Shown: positions 38,203-48,175 of the stretch, piece by piece
How positions within the stretch are numbered: the first letter of the stretch is position 1
How the letters are laid out: each line of letters begins with the position of its first letter
Assembly: GCF_003316695.1 (NCBI RefSeq)
Contig: NZ_PDKB01000013.1
Coordinates: 1 to 64,000, forward strand
Length of the DNA: 64,000 nucleotides
Source of the DNA: Aliarcobacter vitoriensis
GTDB taxonomy: Bacteria > Campylobacterota > Campylobacteria > Campylobacterales > Arcobacteraceae
Direction: 5' to 3'
Notes under the pieces: model-generated
Seen by the model: only the letters and a program-made list of their open reading frames with translations
The model's database searches: none
Told to the model about the DNA's origin: nothing
Position numbers and translations under genes: made by a program

Positions 38203-38676
38203 ATGACAGCACACTATGATGAAATTTTTCAATATGTTAGGAAAAATGTTATAGATAAAGATATAGCAGAAGATATAACTCAAGAAACTTTTACAAGAGC
38301 ATATAAAAGTGCTAAAAAAGTAGATGTTGAAAATGAGAGAGCTTGGTTATTTAGGATTGCCAAAAATGTTATGTATGATGTATACAAAGAAAAATATAAA
38401 ATGGATAAAATAAGTTTTGAAGAAGATTATCACATAGAAGAAAGTGATGATATACAAACAATAATGATACAAAATGAAGAAACAGCACTTTTATTGCAAG
38501 AAATAGAAAAGCTACCTAAAAAAAGAAGACAAGCTTTTACTTTGCATTTTATTGATTGTTACTCAAGAGAAGAAGTTGCTACAATGATGAATATAACTGT
38601 AAATGCAGTAGATAAACATATAAGTATGGCAAGTAACCAAATAAAAGAGAATTTGGAAAATGGAAGTATAAAGTAA
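38203..38676 (+). CDS. ECF sigma factor, FecI-type
   Basis: The protein has 157 residues. Region 2 (DIAEDITQETFTRAYKSAKK, ERAWLFRIAKNVMYDVY) recognises the -10 and core, region 4 (LPKKRRQAFTLHFIDCYSRE, then NITVNAVDKHISMA) recognises -35. It should direct transcription of a receptor gene when its FecR partner transmits the signal. It overlaps fecR by one base (TAATG). A Fur-like box precedes it. Confidence 0.87.
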   Translation: MTAHYDEIFQYVRKNVIDKDIAEDITQETFTRAYKSAKKVDVENERAWLFRIAKNVMYDVYKEKYKMDKISFEEDYHIEESDDIQTIMIQNEETALLLQEIEKLPKKRRQAFTLHFIDCYSREEVATMMNITVNAVDKHISMASNQIKENLENGSIK

Positions 38677-39623
38677 TGGAAAATAAAAATATAATTTTAG
38701 AAAAAGCTAGATATTACTTGAGTTGTGAACAAGAAAAAAAAGATATATACTCTGATGAAGAATTCTTAAAGTGGATAAGTATAGAAGAAAATAAAGCAGT
38801 ATTTGAAAAAGAGAAAGCATTTAGACAGATGTTTTCAAAAATACCAAAACAAGATAAACAAAGATTATCGCAGCAAGTACAAAAAGAGTTAAGACAAGAA
38901 AGATTTTTAAGTAAAATAAAAAAAATATCAACTCTTGCAGCCTGTATTTTGGTAGTTGGTTTTGTATATATCTCTTATTTCAAGGACAACTACTCGCAAA
39001 AAATATATTCACAAAATATCATAATGAAAGATATTTTAATGCCAGATGATTCAAAAATAACTCTTGATGTAAAAACAAATATTGAAGTTGAATATTCAAA
39101 AGATAAAAGAGAGGTTTTTTTAAAATCTGGAAAAGCTATCTTTGAAGTAAGTCCAAATAAAGAACGACCATTTTATGTACAAAGCAATGGTATTTTAGTA
39201 AAAGTTGTTGGTACAAAATTTGAAGTAAATCAAAAAAGGAATAGTGTAAATATAGCTGTTTTAGATGGAATTGTAGATATAAATCATAATGATTTAAAAG
39301 TTTCAGAGCTAAAAAAAGGTGATATTTTGGAAATATCAAATGATGGAGAAATTGCAAAGCTAGAACAAGTAGTAATTGAAAAAATGGCTTCTTGGGAAAA
39401 TGGAAAATTTATTTTTAATCAAACTCCATTGATTGATGTATTAAATGAATTTCAAAGATATTTTGATAAAAAAATTGAATTTATAGTAACAAAAAATGAT
39501 AAATTTCCAATAACTGGAGAGTTTGATATATATGATTTTGATAAATTCACAAAGCTTTTACCTATGATTTATCCTATAAAAGTTCAATATGTAGATGATA
39601 AAAAGATTGTTCTTAGAAACTAA
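38676..39623 (+). CDS. FecR-type anti-sigma factor
   Basis: The protein has 315 residues. Cytoplasmic N-terminal part (about 1-83) binds the sigma factor, one membrane helix (about 84-102), then FecR domain (VILMPDDSKITLDVKT-like stretch around 120, KSGKAIFEVSPNKERPFYVQ, KVVGTKFEVN) and a C-terminal STN-related tail. It couples the receptor STN domain to the ECF sigma. It follows the sigma gene and precedes the receptor after a 279-bp gap. Confidence 0.87.
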   Translation: MENKNIILEKARYYLSCEQEKKDIYSDEEFLKWISIEENKAVFEKEKAFRQMFSKIPKQDKQRLSQQVQKELRQERFLSKIKKISTLAACILVVGFVYISYFKDNYSQKIYSQNIIMKDILMPDDSKITLDVKTNIEVEYSKDKREVFLKSGKAIFEVSPNKERPFYVQSNGILVKVVGTKFEVNQKRNSVNIAVLDGIVDINHNDLKVSELKKGDILEISNDGEIAKLEQVVIEKMASWENGKFIFNQTPLIDVLNEFQRYFDKKIEFIVTKNDKFPITGEFDIYDFDKFTKLLPMIYPIKVQYVDDKKIVLRN

Positions 39624-39815
39624 TTTGTATTTACATTTGTAGTAATTCTTTTTGATTTAATGCGATCATAATATATCCTTTAATGATAAGTTATGATTGT
39701 TATATCAAATATATTTTATATTTATAAACAATATATTCTAAAAGATATTTTTTATTAAAGCCCTATAAAATTGCTGTCTTCCAATAAATTTTAACAAATT
39801 TAAAAATTTGTTCCG

Positions 39816-39870
39816 AAATTCTTTCAGGTTTTTTCAATTTTTTAGACTACACTTATAGAGATTAATTCTC
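39816..39870 (+). promoter_or_regulatory. Promoter elements upstream of fecA-like receptor
   Basis: AAATTCTTTCAG (39816-39827) and TATAGAGATTAATTCTC (39854-39870) lie 32 bp and more before the receptor start. The same two blocks occur before the phase-variable receptor at 16465-18865. The rest of the 279-bp gap between fecR and the receptor holds no gene. An ECF sigma promoter is expected here. Confidence 0.35.
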
Positions 39871-39902
39871 ATATTGATAATTTTAAAATAAAGGGAGAAA
39901 AT

Positions 39903-42287
39903 ATGAAATTTTCAAAAAAGCTTGTATTATCTACAAGTTTGTCTATCGTTTTGAGTAGTCAGCTATTGTCTCAAAGTTTTTCTGTTGGTGGTGGTTCACT
40001 AGAGGAAGCAATAAAAGATATAAGTAAACAATCAAATATGACATATATGGTTGATACTAGAATCTTAGATGGTAAAAAAGCACCAAATATCAAAGATATT
40101 GAAGGTGTACAAAATGCTTTAAATGAGCTATTAAAAGATACAGACCTTGAAGCAATTATAAATGACAATACTATTGTTATAAGAAAAGTATCTTCTGTAA
40201 AAGTGATAAATGGAACATATATTTTAGATGATGTTTCTGTAAATACTGGTAGAAGTGGAAGTGCTGAAAATGGATATGTAGTAAAAGAACTCAAACAAGT
40301 TGGACCTTGGGGAGAAAAATCACTACAAGATACACCTTACTCAATGACAGTTATGCCTCAAGAACTTATTGAAAATTCTATTGCAGGCGATATGGATCAA
40401 ATCTATAAAATGAATCCAATTATTCAAAATTCGACTCCCACTTCAGTTTATGGAACTCCTTATGCTGCATTTAGAGGTTTCCATAGTCAAGTTGGAATTA
40501 TGGATGGATTAAGGCTTTCTTCTATTTCAACTGGTATTGCCATGGAAGAACTTGAAAGAGTTGAAATTATAAATGGACTTACTGGATTTATGTATGGAGT
40601 TTCAGGAGGTGAAGGAATAGGTGGAACAACAAACTATGTACTTAAAAGACCGACATATAAAAGACTTACAAATTTAACTTTAGGAAATTATGGAAAAGAA
40701 CAATGGTTTGGACATCTTGATTTAGGCAATAAAATAGATGAAAAAGGTAAATTTGCATATAGATTAAATGTTGCTCATCAAGATGGAGAAACAGCTAAAA
40801 AGAATCAAAATGTGGAAAGAACTTTAGTTAGTGGAGCATTAGATTGGAATGTAACAGATGATTTCCAACTTCAATTAGAAGCTGCACATACTTATTATAA
40901 AATTGAGGGTTTAGATTCTTTATTTTATACTAATGGAGGAACTGGAGAATGGATAAAACCATTAAAAAATGACAAAACTTATACTCCTGATTGGACATAT
41001 CGTGAAACTAAAACAGATAGAGTTGGTTTAAATGCAACTTGGAATATAAATGATATTTTCACTTTTAGAAGTGCCTATATGTATAAAAAAGATAAACAAG
41101 AAGCATTAGGTTCATATCCAACATATTATTTTGATGACTCAACTTTTGCAACTGGATCAATTTCAAAAGAGGCTCCTTCTTGGAATATTGCACAAGGTGC
41201 ATATGCTTATTTAGATAGTGAATTTAATACAGGAAGTGTTAAACATAAACTTACTTTTGGAGCATCTGGAGATATTTTAGATGTAAAAAGATATGAAAAT
41301 AACTCTATGTGGGTAAATGGTTCACCTAGATTTACAAATCCAAATGATTTGATGTCTTGGAGTAAACCATCAACACTAAATGCTGGTTGGGATTATGGTA
41401 AAAAATATAAATCAAGTAAATCTACAAATTCAAATATAATTATTGGAGATGATATAACTTTTAATGAACACTTTAGTGCTTTAGTTGGTTTAAATTATAC
41501 AACAGTTGAAACTGAAAATTTTAATTTATCAGGTAATGTAACTTCAAAATATGATAAATCAGAACTTACTCCAACAGTTTCACTAATTTTTAAACCATTT
41601 GAAGATTTAACAACTTATGTAACTTATATGGAAGGTTTAACAAGAGGAAGTACAGTTCCTGATGATCCAGTTCAGTATAATGACCCAGGAAAAATTCTTG
41701 ACCCATTCGTAAGTAAACAATATGAAGTTGGTGCAAAATATGCTGTTAATGAAAATTTATTATTAAGTTCAGCATTGTTTAGAATAGAAAAGGCAAATAC
41801 TTATAATGAAAAAGGAAGTAATGATAAAATAACAATAAGTCAAGATGGATTACAAATACATCAAGGTTTAGAAGTTTTAGCAACTGGAAGAATAACAGAT
41901 GATTTAACAGTTATGGCAGGTGGAACAGTTATGGATGTGGAAGTTGATAAAGCAACAGATAAAGCACGAGAGGGTAAAAAACCAACAGGAGTTTCAAGTG
42001 TATTAGCAAAACTTTATGCAGAATATAATATCCCAATGGTTCAAGGTTTAACTTTAACTGGAGGTGCATATCACTCTGGAAGTAAATATAAAGATGCTTT
42101 AAATGAAAATAAAATTGATGGTTATACTATTTATGATGCAGGTTTAAGATATAAAACAAAAATCGATAAATTTCCTACAACTTTTAATCTAAATGTTGCA
42201 AACTTAACTGGAAAAGATTACTGGGCTACAACATGGTCTTCAGGTATTCCTAGAACTGTTGCTTTTTCTATGAAAATGGAGTTTTAA
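39903..42287 (+). CDS. TonB-dependent receptor with STN signalling domain (FecA/FpvA type)
   Basis: The protein has 794 residues. Signal peptide (about 1-25), STN domain (about 26-100, GGGSLEEAIKDISKQSNMTY), plug (about 130-250, KSLQDTPYSMTVMPQELIEN), then a barrel ending TVAFSMKMEF. It takes up a siderophore-type ligand and signals to the FecR/FecI pair encoded upstream. It ends with a strong terminator. Ligand unknown. Confidence 0.88.
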   Translation: MKFSKKLVLSTSLSIVLSSQLLSQSFSVGGGSLEEAIKDISKQSNMTYMVDTRILDGKKAPNIKDIEGVQNALNELLKDTDLEAIINDNTIVIRKVSSVKVINGTYILDDVSVNTGRSGSAENGYVVKELKQVGPWGEKSLQDTPYSMTVMPQELIENSIAGDMDQIYKMNPIIQNSTPTSVYGTPYAAFRGFHSQVGIMDGLRLSSISTGIAMEELERVEIINGLTGFMYGVSGGEGIGGTTNYVLKRPTYKRLTNLTLGNYGKEQWFGHLDLGNKIDEKGKFAYRLNVAHQDGETAKKNQNVERTLVSGALDWNVTDDFQLQLEAAHTYYKIEGLDSLFYTNGGTGEWIKPLKNDKTYTPDWTYRETKTDRVGLNATWNINDIFTFRSAYMYKKDKQEALGSYPTYYFDDSTFATGSISKEAPSWNIAQGAYAYLDSEFNTGSVKHKLTFGASGDILDVKRYENNSMWVNGSPRFTNPNDLMSWSKPSTLNAGWDYGKKYKSSKSTNSNIIIGDDITFNEHFSALVGLNYTTVETENFNLSGNVTSKYDKSELTPTVSLIFKPFEDLTTYVTYMEGLTRGSTVPDDPVQYNDPGKILDPFVSKQYEVGAKYAVNENLLLSSALFRIEKANTYNEKGSNDKITISQDGLQIHQGLEVLATGRITDDLTVMAGGTVMDVEVDKATDKAREGKKPTGVSSVLAKLYAEYNIPMVQGLTLTGGAYHSGSKYKDALNENKIDGYTIYDAGLRYKTKIDKFPTTFNLNVANLTGKDYWATTWSSGIPRTVAFSMKMEF

Positions 42288-42298
42288 ATATTTAATAT

Positions 42299-42319
42299 AA
42301 AGAGAGTTTTGCTCTCTTT
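42299..42319 (+). terminator. Rho-independent terminator after the fecA-like receptor
   Basis: AAAGAGAG, loop TTTTG, CTCTCTTT followed by GTACTTTT; an 8-bp perfect stem 11 bases after the stop codon. Confidence 0.75.
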
Positions 42320-42510
42320 GTACTTTTAGGTGTGGGTTTCAAAGTATTTATTTAATTTTGAGATTAAAATTTCGATATAAAAATATACTTTCCCTTTTAC
42401 TTTGGAACTCATACTTAAGGGTATAAATAAAATCTTACAAAATGTAATATTATTTATCCAATCTTTCTTTTTATGATAGAATCTTATAATTGTTATCATA
42501 AGGATAAAAA

Positions 42511-43377
42511 ATGGAAGATTTATCAAATTTAGTAGTTTATAATGATGGAGAACTAGAAATTAAAGTTTCTGTTGATAGTGAAACTATTTGGCTTACACAA
42601 AAGCAAATTGCAGAAGTTTTTAATGTAACAGTTCCAAATATAAATATGCATATAAAAGCTATTTACAAAGATGCAGAACTTATGAAAAATCGAACTATTC
42701 AGAATTTCTTAATAGTTCAAAAAGAGGGAAATCGTAAGGTTGAGCGAAATGTTGAACACTATAATCTTGATATAATCATATCTGTTGGTTATAGAGTTAA
42801 TTCTATTAAAGCCACAAAATTTCGTCAATGGGCAACATCTATTTTGAAAAGTTATATCCAAAATGGATATGTGATAAATGGTGAGAAAATTACAAATGAA
42901 AGATTTTTAAGTTTAGAAAATGATGTAGTTTTTTTAAAAAATAAAATATTAAAACTTGAAAATAAATTTGAAGATAAAAATTTGAAACCATCAGAAGGTA
43001 TATTTTATGATGGGCAAATATATGACTCATACAAATTTATAAATGATTTATTAAAACTATCACAAAAAGAAGTTATTTTAATAGATAATTATATCGATGA
43101 TACAGTTTTTACTCTATTTTCAAAATATCCAAATATAAACTTTACTATTTATACAAATACTGTTTCAAAACAATTAAATTTAGATTTTGAGAAATATCAA
43201 AAACAATATAAAAATATAGAGTTAATAACTTTTAAAAATTCACACGATAGATTTTTAATACTTGATAAAAAAGAGATATATCATTTGGGTGCTAGTTTAA
43301 AGGATTTGGGTAAAAAATGGTTTGCTTTTTCTAAAATGAGTTTAGATATAGATGATATTTTGAGTAAGTTAAAATAA
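42511..43377 (+). CDS. RhuM-like protein with PLD-like C-terminal domain
   Basis: The protein has 288 residues. The N-terminal half is RhuM-family (IWLTQKQIAEVFNVTVPNIN, then VGYRVNSIKATKFRQWATSIL), a DNA-binding-like module. The C-terminal part has DNYIDDTVFTLFS, HDRFLILDKKEIYHLGASLK and LGKKWFAFSKM, resembling a phospholipase-D-like fold with one HxD motif. The family is common in accessory regions and often called a virulence or defence-related protein; no activity is established. It lies upstream of a MazF-type toxin-antitoxin pair but is separated by a promoter. Confidence 0.75.
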   Translation: MEDLSNLVVYNDGELEIKVSVDSETIWLTQKQIAEVFNVTVPNINMHIKAIYKDAELMKNRTIQNFLIVQKEGNRKVERNVEHYNLDIIISVGYRVNSIKATKFRQWATSILKSYIQNGYVINGEKITNERFLSLENDVVFLKNKILKLENKFEDKNLKPSEGIFYDGQIYDSYKFINDLLKLSQKEVILIDNYIDDTVFTLFSKYPNINFTIYTNTVSKQLNLDFEKYQKQYKNIELITFKNSHDRFLILDKKEIYHLGASLKDLGKKWFAFSKMSLDIDDILSKLK

Positions 43378-43438
43378 TCAGATTCAGATTTATATAAAGT
43401 AATGGTATAATATGCCATTAAAATATAAGGAGATTTAG

Positions 43439-43681
43439 ATGGTACTTTATAGTGAAAAAATAACAGTTAATAATCTTCCAAAAGAGTTTAAAGATATGGC
43501 ATTGGAAGTTAAAGATGAATTAAAAACTTCATTAAACAATGTTTATATTGAGATATTTAAAGAATATTACCAAAAAAGAGAAGCTGAAAAGCTAAAAAAA
43601 TCTGCTGAAATTATGGCTGATATTTATGAAGAAGATGAAGAACTAAAATCTTGGACAAATTTTGAGGAGGATATATTATGA
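43439..43681 (+). CDS. Antitoxin of a MazF/PemK-type pair
   Basis: The protein has 80 residues, acidic and helical at the C-terminus (AEIMADIYEEDEELKSWTNF), as in antitoxins that thread through a MazF dimer. The N-terminal part could be a short DNA-binding strand/helix motif. An AAGGAGAT site precedes the ATG, and TATAAT lies at 43406-43411. It overlaps the toxin start by 4 bp (ATGA). The family is inferred from context more than from sequence. Confidence 0.75.
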   Translation: MVLYSEKITVNNLPKEFKDMALEVKDELKTSLNNVYIEIFKEYYQKREAEKLKKSAEIMADIYEEDEELKSWTNFEEDIL

Positions 43682-44043
43682 ATATACTTCAAGGTGAAAT
43701 TTGGGAAGTTGATCTTAATCCCACTATTGGAGATGAGATGAGTAAAAAAAGAGTTTGTTTGGTTGTTAATAGTAATAGTGTTGGAATTCTAAAACTTAGA
43801 ACTATTGTTCCAATTACTGGATGGCAAGACAAATTTAAACAAGTTCTATGGATGACCAAAATTGAACCAAACAAAGATAATGGTTTGATAAAAACTTCTT
43901 CTGCTGATGCTTTTCAAGTAAGAAGTTTATCTACAAATAGATTTTATAAAAAACTAGGGTGTATTGAAGATAATCTTTTGTTTCAAGTTCATGAAGCAAT
44001 TGCAAAAACTTTGAATCCTATATATAAAATTATAAATAATTGA
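43678..44043 (+). CDS. MazF/PemK-family mRNA interferase toxin
   Basis: The protein has 121 residues. N-terminal LQGEIWEVDLNPTIGDEMSKKRVCLVV is the MazF/PemK first sheet with the Arg-Pro-like loop replaced by KKR. IVPITGW and ALAIAK-like C-terminal helix (VHEAIAKTLNPIY) complete the pattern. Family members are sequence-specific ribonucleases neutralised by the upstream antitoxin. The pair appears intact, unlike the one at 19 kb. Confidence 0.85.
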   Translation: MNILQGEIWEVDLNPTIGDEMSKKRVCLVVNSNSVGILKLRTIVPITGWQDKFKQVLWMTKIEPNKDNGLIKTSSADAFQVRSLSTNRFYKKLGCIEDNLLFQVHEAIAKTLNPIYKIINN

Positions 44044-44077
44044 GTAAATTAAAATAGCTATCTTGTTACATATTGAA

Positions 44078-44117
44078 ACACAAAAAAAGAATTTCAAAAT
44101 TCTTTTCTTATTTGTGT
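44078..44117. terminator. Bidirectional terminator hairpin
   Basis: ACACAAA...TTTGTGT encloses AAAAGAATTT...AAATTCTTTT, a near-continuous stem. It separates the convergent toxin and TusA genes, 34 and 62 bp from their ends. Confidence 0.6.
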
Positions 44118-44179
44118 CCGTTTTTTGCTATCTCAAACGTTTAATATATAGAAGAAACATTTTTATATCTAAATCAAAA

Positions 44180-44419
44180 TTATTTTTGAATAATATATCT
44201 TATAGTTGGTCCATCGCTATCAACTAAAAGTAGTTTATATCCATGATTTTTAGCATCAGCAGGGATATTGTTTATACTTTGTGGACAATCGCTAATAACT
44301 TCTAATATTTCTCCATCTTTTAACTCTTTCATTGCTTCAAGAGTATTTATCGCTGGATATGGGCAAGGTTCACCTTGCATATCTATTCTATAATCTGGAA
44401 CTATTTGTTTATTTTCCAT
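44180..44419 (-). CDS. TusA-family sulfurtransferase
   Basis: The protein has 79 residues. DMQGEPCPYPAINTLEAMKE contains the CPxP motif whose Cys carries sulfur or selenium as a persulfide. The partner gene directly upstream (10-bp gap) is a YeeE/YedE transporter, the usual pairing. It probably receives the imported sulfur or selenium species in the cytosol. Confidence 0.88.
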   Translation of the reverse strand: MENKQIVPDYRIDMQGEPCPYPAINTLEAMKELKDGEILEVISDCPQSINNIPADAKNHGYKLLLVDSDGPTIRYIIQK

Positions 44420-44429
44420 AATTTTTCCT

Positions 44430-45623
44430 TTATCTATTTCTTGATTTTCTTAAATATCTTTTTTCTAAAACTAAAATTAAAATAAAAAACAATAACAACA
44501 ATCCATAATTTGCTATTAATCCACCATAATTTCCAAAACTTTCAAGTAGATTTATCTTTGGCCAAGAAGTTGCTAATGTTGGACTTATATCATCCCAAAC
44601 AAATGCTAAAAGTGTAGCTCCTATGATATTACCAATTCCAACTATCCAAAAATGAACTTGACCTTCAACAGCTCTATACATCCAACCACATTCACAACCA
44701 CCAGCAAGAACAATACCAAATCCAAAAAGTAATCCACCTATAACAACATTTGGACCAGTCCAGAATATTTTTGCAGGTTGTCCCATCATAATAAATGCAA
44801 ATACACCTAAAGTTGCTACCGCCATACCTATAATGATAGCTTTTGCTAATTCACTTCTTCCAGTTGTAAAAATATCTCTAAATGCAGATGTAAAACAAAT
44901 TTGTGCTTTTGCAATAATAAGCCCAAAAGATGCACCAAATAACATAGCCATACCAAGTTTTGCACTATTTACAACAAATATTAAGTATAAAGCCCAAATA
45001 ATAATAGCTATAAATGCAAAAGTACCAAATGTAAAGAATTTTTTAACTTTTTCTTCATTGTGTTCAAGTGGTTTAGCACAAGATACTTTTTGCATTTTGA
45101 TTTTTGATTGAAAAAATGGATGAAGTGCGACTTTTACTCCAAAATATACTCCTACAATCATAAATGCTGTAAATACCCAAGCATGGAATGAAAATTGTGG
45201 AATACCAGTAAAGAAACTTGCCAAGTTACAACCCATACCAAGTCTTGCCCCAAATCCAGCTATGATACCACCTATTAGACCTTGCCATATTCTTATGCTA
45301 TTTAAAGGTAATCTAAACTTTACATTATTCCCCCAAAAAGCTGCTGCAATACAACCTGCAAACATACCAATAATCATAACACCATCAATTCTTGTGAATA
45401 TATTTCCATCTATTTTCATAAGTTGATAATAACCCCAAGTTGAAACATCAATACCAAATAGTTGTAGAAAATGTCCACCCCATCTAGTAAATTCACCTGT
45501 AACCGCCCAATAAGTTCCAGTTATTCCAAAATAATATGTACTTAAAACTCCAAGTGCAATAACAGCAGGAATTGGCGACCAAAATCTTGAAAGGGAAGCC
45601 TTTAAACTTTGCAAAAATTCCAT
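44430..45623 (-). CDS. YeeE/YedE-family transporter (thiosulfate or selenium type)
   Basis: The protein has 397 residues with about ten membrane helices. Two conserved Cys motifs, GARLGMGCNLASFFTG and GGCECGWMYRAVEGQ, line the pore in YeeE-type thiosulfate transporters; the second resembles the YedE branch proposed for selenium. It sits with TusA in a two-gene operon. The 179-bp gap behind it (45624-45802) holds no gene, only a 6-bp GTTTGC/GCAAAC repeat at 45703-45717. Confidence 0.85.
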   Translation of the reverse strand: MEFLQSLKASLSRFWSPIPAVIALGVLSTYYFGITGTYWAVTGEFTRWGGHFLQLFGIDVSTWGYYQLMKIDGNIFTRIDGVMIIGMFAGCIAAAFWGNNVKFRLPLNSIRIWQGLIGGIIAGFGARLGMGCNLASFFTGIPQFSFHAWVFTAFMIVGVYFGVKVALHPFFQSKIKMQKVSCAKPLEHNEEKVKKFFTFGTFAFIAIIIWALYLIFVVNSAKLGMAMLFGASFGLIIAKAQICFTSAFRDIFTTGRSELAKAIIIGMAVATLGVFAFIMMGQPAKIFWTGPNVVIGGLLFGFGIVLAGGCECGWMYRAVEGQVHFWIVGIGNIIGATLLAFVWDDISPTLATSWPKINLLESFGNYGGLIANYGLLLLFFILILVLEKRYLRKSRNR

Positions 45624-45802
45624 TTTTGCTCCTTAACAATAAAAAATAAGATTGATAAAAGATATTGCTTGAAAGTAAATTGAAGTATAAATCAAGATAT
45701 CAGTTTGCACCGCAAACCTAAACAAAATATGATTTTAGTAAATGGAAGATTAATAAAAGCTAAAAAGGTAAAATATTTTTACCTTTTATACTTTATGTTA
45801 GA

Positions 45803-46198
45803 TTAAATCCTATCTCTTAAATTCTCAAATTTTTGAACTTGCTCTTTTAATAATTCACCATTTCCATCTCTAGTTACAAATATCTTAAAAATATCTTCAT
45901 CTTGTGAACTAAAAACTACACTATGAGAGAGTTTTCCTCTAAGTATTTTTGATACAAAAGATATAGTTTGTATATCACTTACTTTTAAATGTCCTGAAAT
46001 AGAGCTATTTTTTGAATCAAAATTATAGTAACCATGACCATAAGTTCCTGTTGGCATATTATCTTTTATCTCTATTACAAAAGATGGTGTAATTTTTATC
46101 ATTAAAATCTTACCCCAAGTTGAGATATCTTCTATTATTTCATCAAACTTACTTGCTTCGACTTCTTTTATTATCTCATTTTCTACTATTTTTTCCAT
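45803..46198 (-). CDS. hutX: HutX-like cytosolic heme carrier
   Basis: The protein has 131 residues, shorter than the usual about 160 for HutX. GTYGHGYYNFDSKNSSISGHL, DIQTISFVSKILRGKLSHS and MFK-like FKIFVTRDGNGELLKEQV match the HutX/HugX family. These proteins bind heme and deliver it to degrading enzymes. It shares strand and an 11-bp gap with the ABC transporter upstream. A heme locus lies 3 kb away. Confidence 0.72.
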   Translation of the reverse strand: MEKIVENEIIKEVEASKFDEIIEDISTWGKILMIKITPSFVIEIKDNMPTGTYGHGYYNFDSKNSSISGHLKVSDIQTISFVSKILRGKLSHSVVFSSQDEDIFKIFVTRDGNGELLKEQVQKFENLRDRI

Positions 46199-46209
46199 TT
46201 GTACTCCTT

Positions 46210-47973
46210 TTAAATTAATTGATTTTTGACAAATTCAAGATAGTGTCCTTCTTGTTGTTCTAATTCATTATGGTTGCCGCTTTGAACAATTTTACCATCA
46301 TCTAAAACATAGATTTTATTTGCATTCTTAACTGTACTTAATCTATGAGCTATGGTGATAACAGTTTTATATTTCAAGATATCTTCTAAATCACAAAATA
46401 ATTTTGACTCTGTTTGAACATCTAAAGCTGAAGTTGATTCATCAAAAATTACAACACTTGGATTTGCTATAATCATCCTCGCAATAGACAATCTTTGTCG
46501 TTGTCCTCCACTAAGTCTTACTCCATTTTTTCCAACAAGAGTATCAAGACCATTTTCTAAACTATAAACAACATCTGTTAATTGTGCTATTTTTAAAGCT
46601 TTATAAATATCTTCATCGTTTATATTTTCATCACCCATAGTTATATTAAATCGTAAGGTATTATTAAATAACATTGGCATTTGTAATACCAAAAAGATCT
46701 CATTTCTTAGACATTGTTTGTCTAACTCTTCTATTTTTATATTGTTATATTTTATTGTTCCATTTGTTTTTGTATAAAATCCAGCAATTATTTGAGCTAA
46801 AGTAGTTTTTCCACTTCCACTTGCACCTATTAGAGCTACTTTTTCTCCATATTTGATATTTATATTTATATCTTTTAAAACTTCTTTAGTTTTATTGTAT
46901 GAAAAACTAACATTTTTTAAATCAATATTTAAACCTTTTTTTTCAAAACATTTATTTCCATTTGGTTCTTTTTGAAGTGCTAAAATCTTGTTTATTCTTC
47001 CAATAGCTGCCATTGCTGTCATATATGAATATTGCATTGAGAGTATTTCTTGAACAGGAGTCATAATAAACCAGATATATCCAAACATAGCAAACATCAT
47101 ACCAATAGATAAATCACTATAAGCTACCATTACAAGCCCAGCAGCTCTTAAAACTTCAAAAACTATTAAAAATAGCGTAAAAGAAAATCTTTCATAAGCT
47201 ACACTTTTGTAATTAAATTTATTTGAAGTTATTTGAATATTTTTTGCCTTGCTTATTGCATTATTAAAAAAATATTCCTCTTTATTACTAGCTTTTATTT
47301 GAGAAAATAGGTCTAAAGATTCTCCAACATCATTTTGAAAATCTGATATAGCTTCATTTTCTTCTTTTTTTAGTGTTCCAGTTTTTTTTGCAATATTTCT
47401 TGAAAGAAACATAATAAATGGTTGAACAACTATGATTAAAATCCCTAAAATTGGATGAATAGCAATGATTACAACACCAACAGCTATTAAAGTTAAGATT
47501 GAAGTTACAAGTTTACTAGCAACTGACATTATAAAACTATCTAAAGTATTTACATCTGTTATCAAATTTGCTGTGACTGCTCCACTTCCTAAACTTTCAT
47601 ATTCATTCATAGATACAGACTTAAGATGTTTTAAAAGTTTTTCTCTTATTTTAAATGTTACAAATTTTGCAATATTTGTAAATATTTTTGTGATAAGTAC
47701 AGAAAATATATAGTGAAAAGCTCTTAAAAAAACTACTGCTAAAGTAACTATAAGAATATATTTAAAAGCATTTTGATTTCCAAAAAAGGCATTTATATTT
47801 TCTACAAAAAAACTAGGCTTATCTAAAAGCACTTCATCAACAAGTGCTGGAAGCATCAAAGGTATAGGAACACTTATTAATATTGCAATAATTGTTATAA
47901 TTTGCCCGATTATTAAAAGTTTTTTTTTCTCTAAAAGTAAATTCCAAATATATTTTAAATCAATTCTATTCAT
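46210..47973 (-). CDS. ABC exporter, fused membrane and ATPase domains
   Basis: The protein has 587 residues. Six membrane helices (about 1-310), then a nucleotide-binding domain with GASGSGKTT, LSGGQRQRLSIAR and VVIFDESTSALD. Half-transporter of the MsbA/lipid-drug type, expected to homodimerise. It precedes hutX and diverges from the AraC regulator; that placement suggests a role in heme or siderophore traffic, but the substrate is unknown. Confidence 0.82.
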   Translation of the reverse strand: MNRIDLKYIWNLLLEKKKLLIIGQIITIIAILISVPIPLMLPALVDEVLLDKPSFFVENINAFFGNQNAFKYILIVTLAVVFLRAFHYIFSVLITKIFTNIAKFVTFKIREKLLKHLKSVSMNEYESLGSGAVTANLITDVNTLDSFIMSVASKLVTSILTLIAVGVVIIAIHPILGILIIVVQPFIMFLSRNIAKKTGTLKKEENEAISDFQNDVGESLDLFSQIKASNKEEYFFNNAISKAKNIQITSNKFNYKSVAYERFSFTLFLIVFEVLRAAGLVMVAYSDLSIGMMFAMFGYIWFIMTPVQEILSMQYSYMTAMAAIGRINKILALQKEPNGNKCFEKKGLNIDLKNVSFSYNKTKEVLKDININIKYGEKVALIGASGSGKTTLAQIIAGFYTKTNGTIKYNNIKIEELDKQCLRNEIFLVLQMPMLFNNTLRFNITMGDENINDEDIYKALKIAQLTDVVYSLENGLDTLVGKNGVRLSGGQRQRLSIARMIIANPSVVIFDESTSALDVQTESKLFCDLEDILKYKTVITIAHRLSTVKNANKIYVLDDGKIVQSGNHNELEQQEGHYLEFVKNQLI

Positions 47974-48175
47974 AAAAATCCTGTAAATTTTTTGAAATTT
48001 TAGTATAAAGATAGTTTATTCAAAATGAAAATAATAGGTTAGATTTTATAAAAATATACATTTTAAACTATTTTTAAGCTTGTTCTGAAACAAAATATAA
48101 GAAAAATGAATTTTTTTGTATGTAAATAATCAAGTTTTAAAAATATATAAACTAAAATCCAAATACAATTTGTTT

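Noticed and set aside
45703-45717. GTTTGC/GCAAAC repeat upstream of the TusA/YeeE genes as a riboswitch or operator
   Set aside because: It is only a 6-bp stem with a 3-base loop, no repeat elsewhere and no T-run; too little to call.
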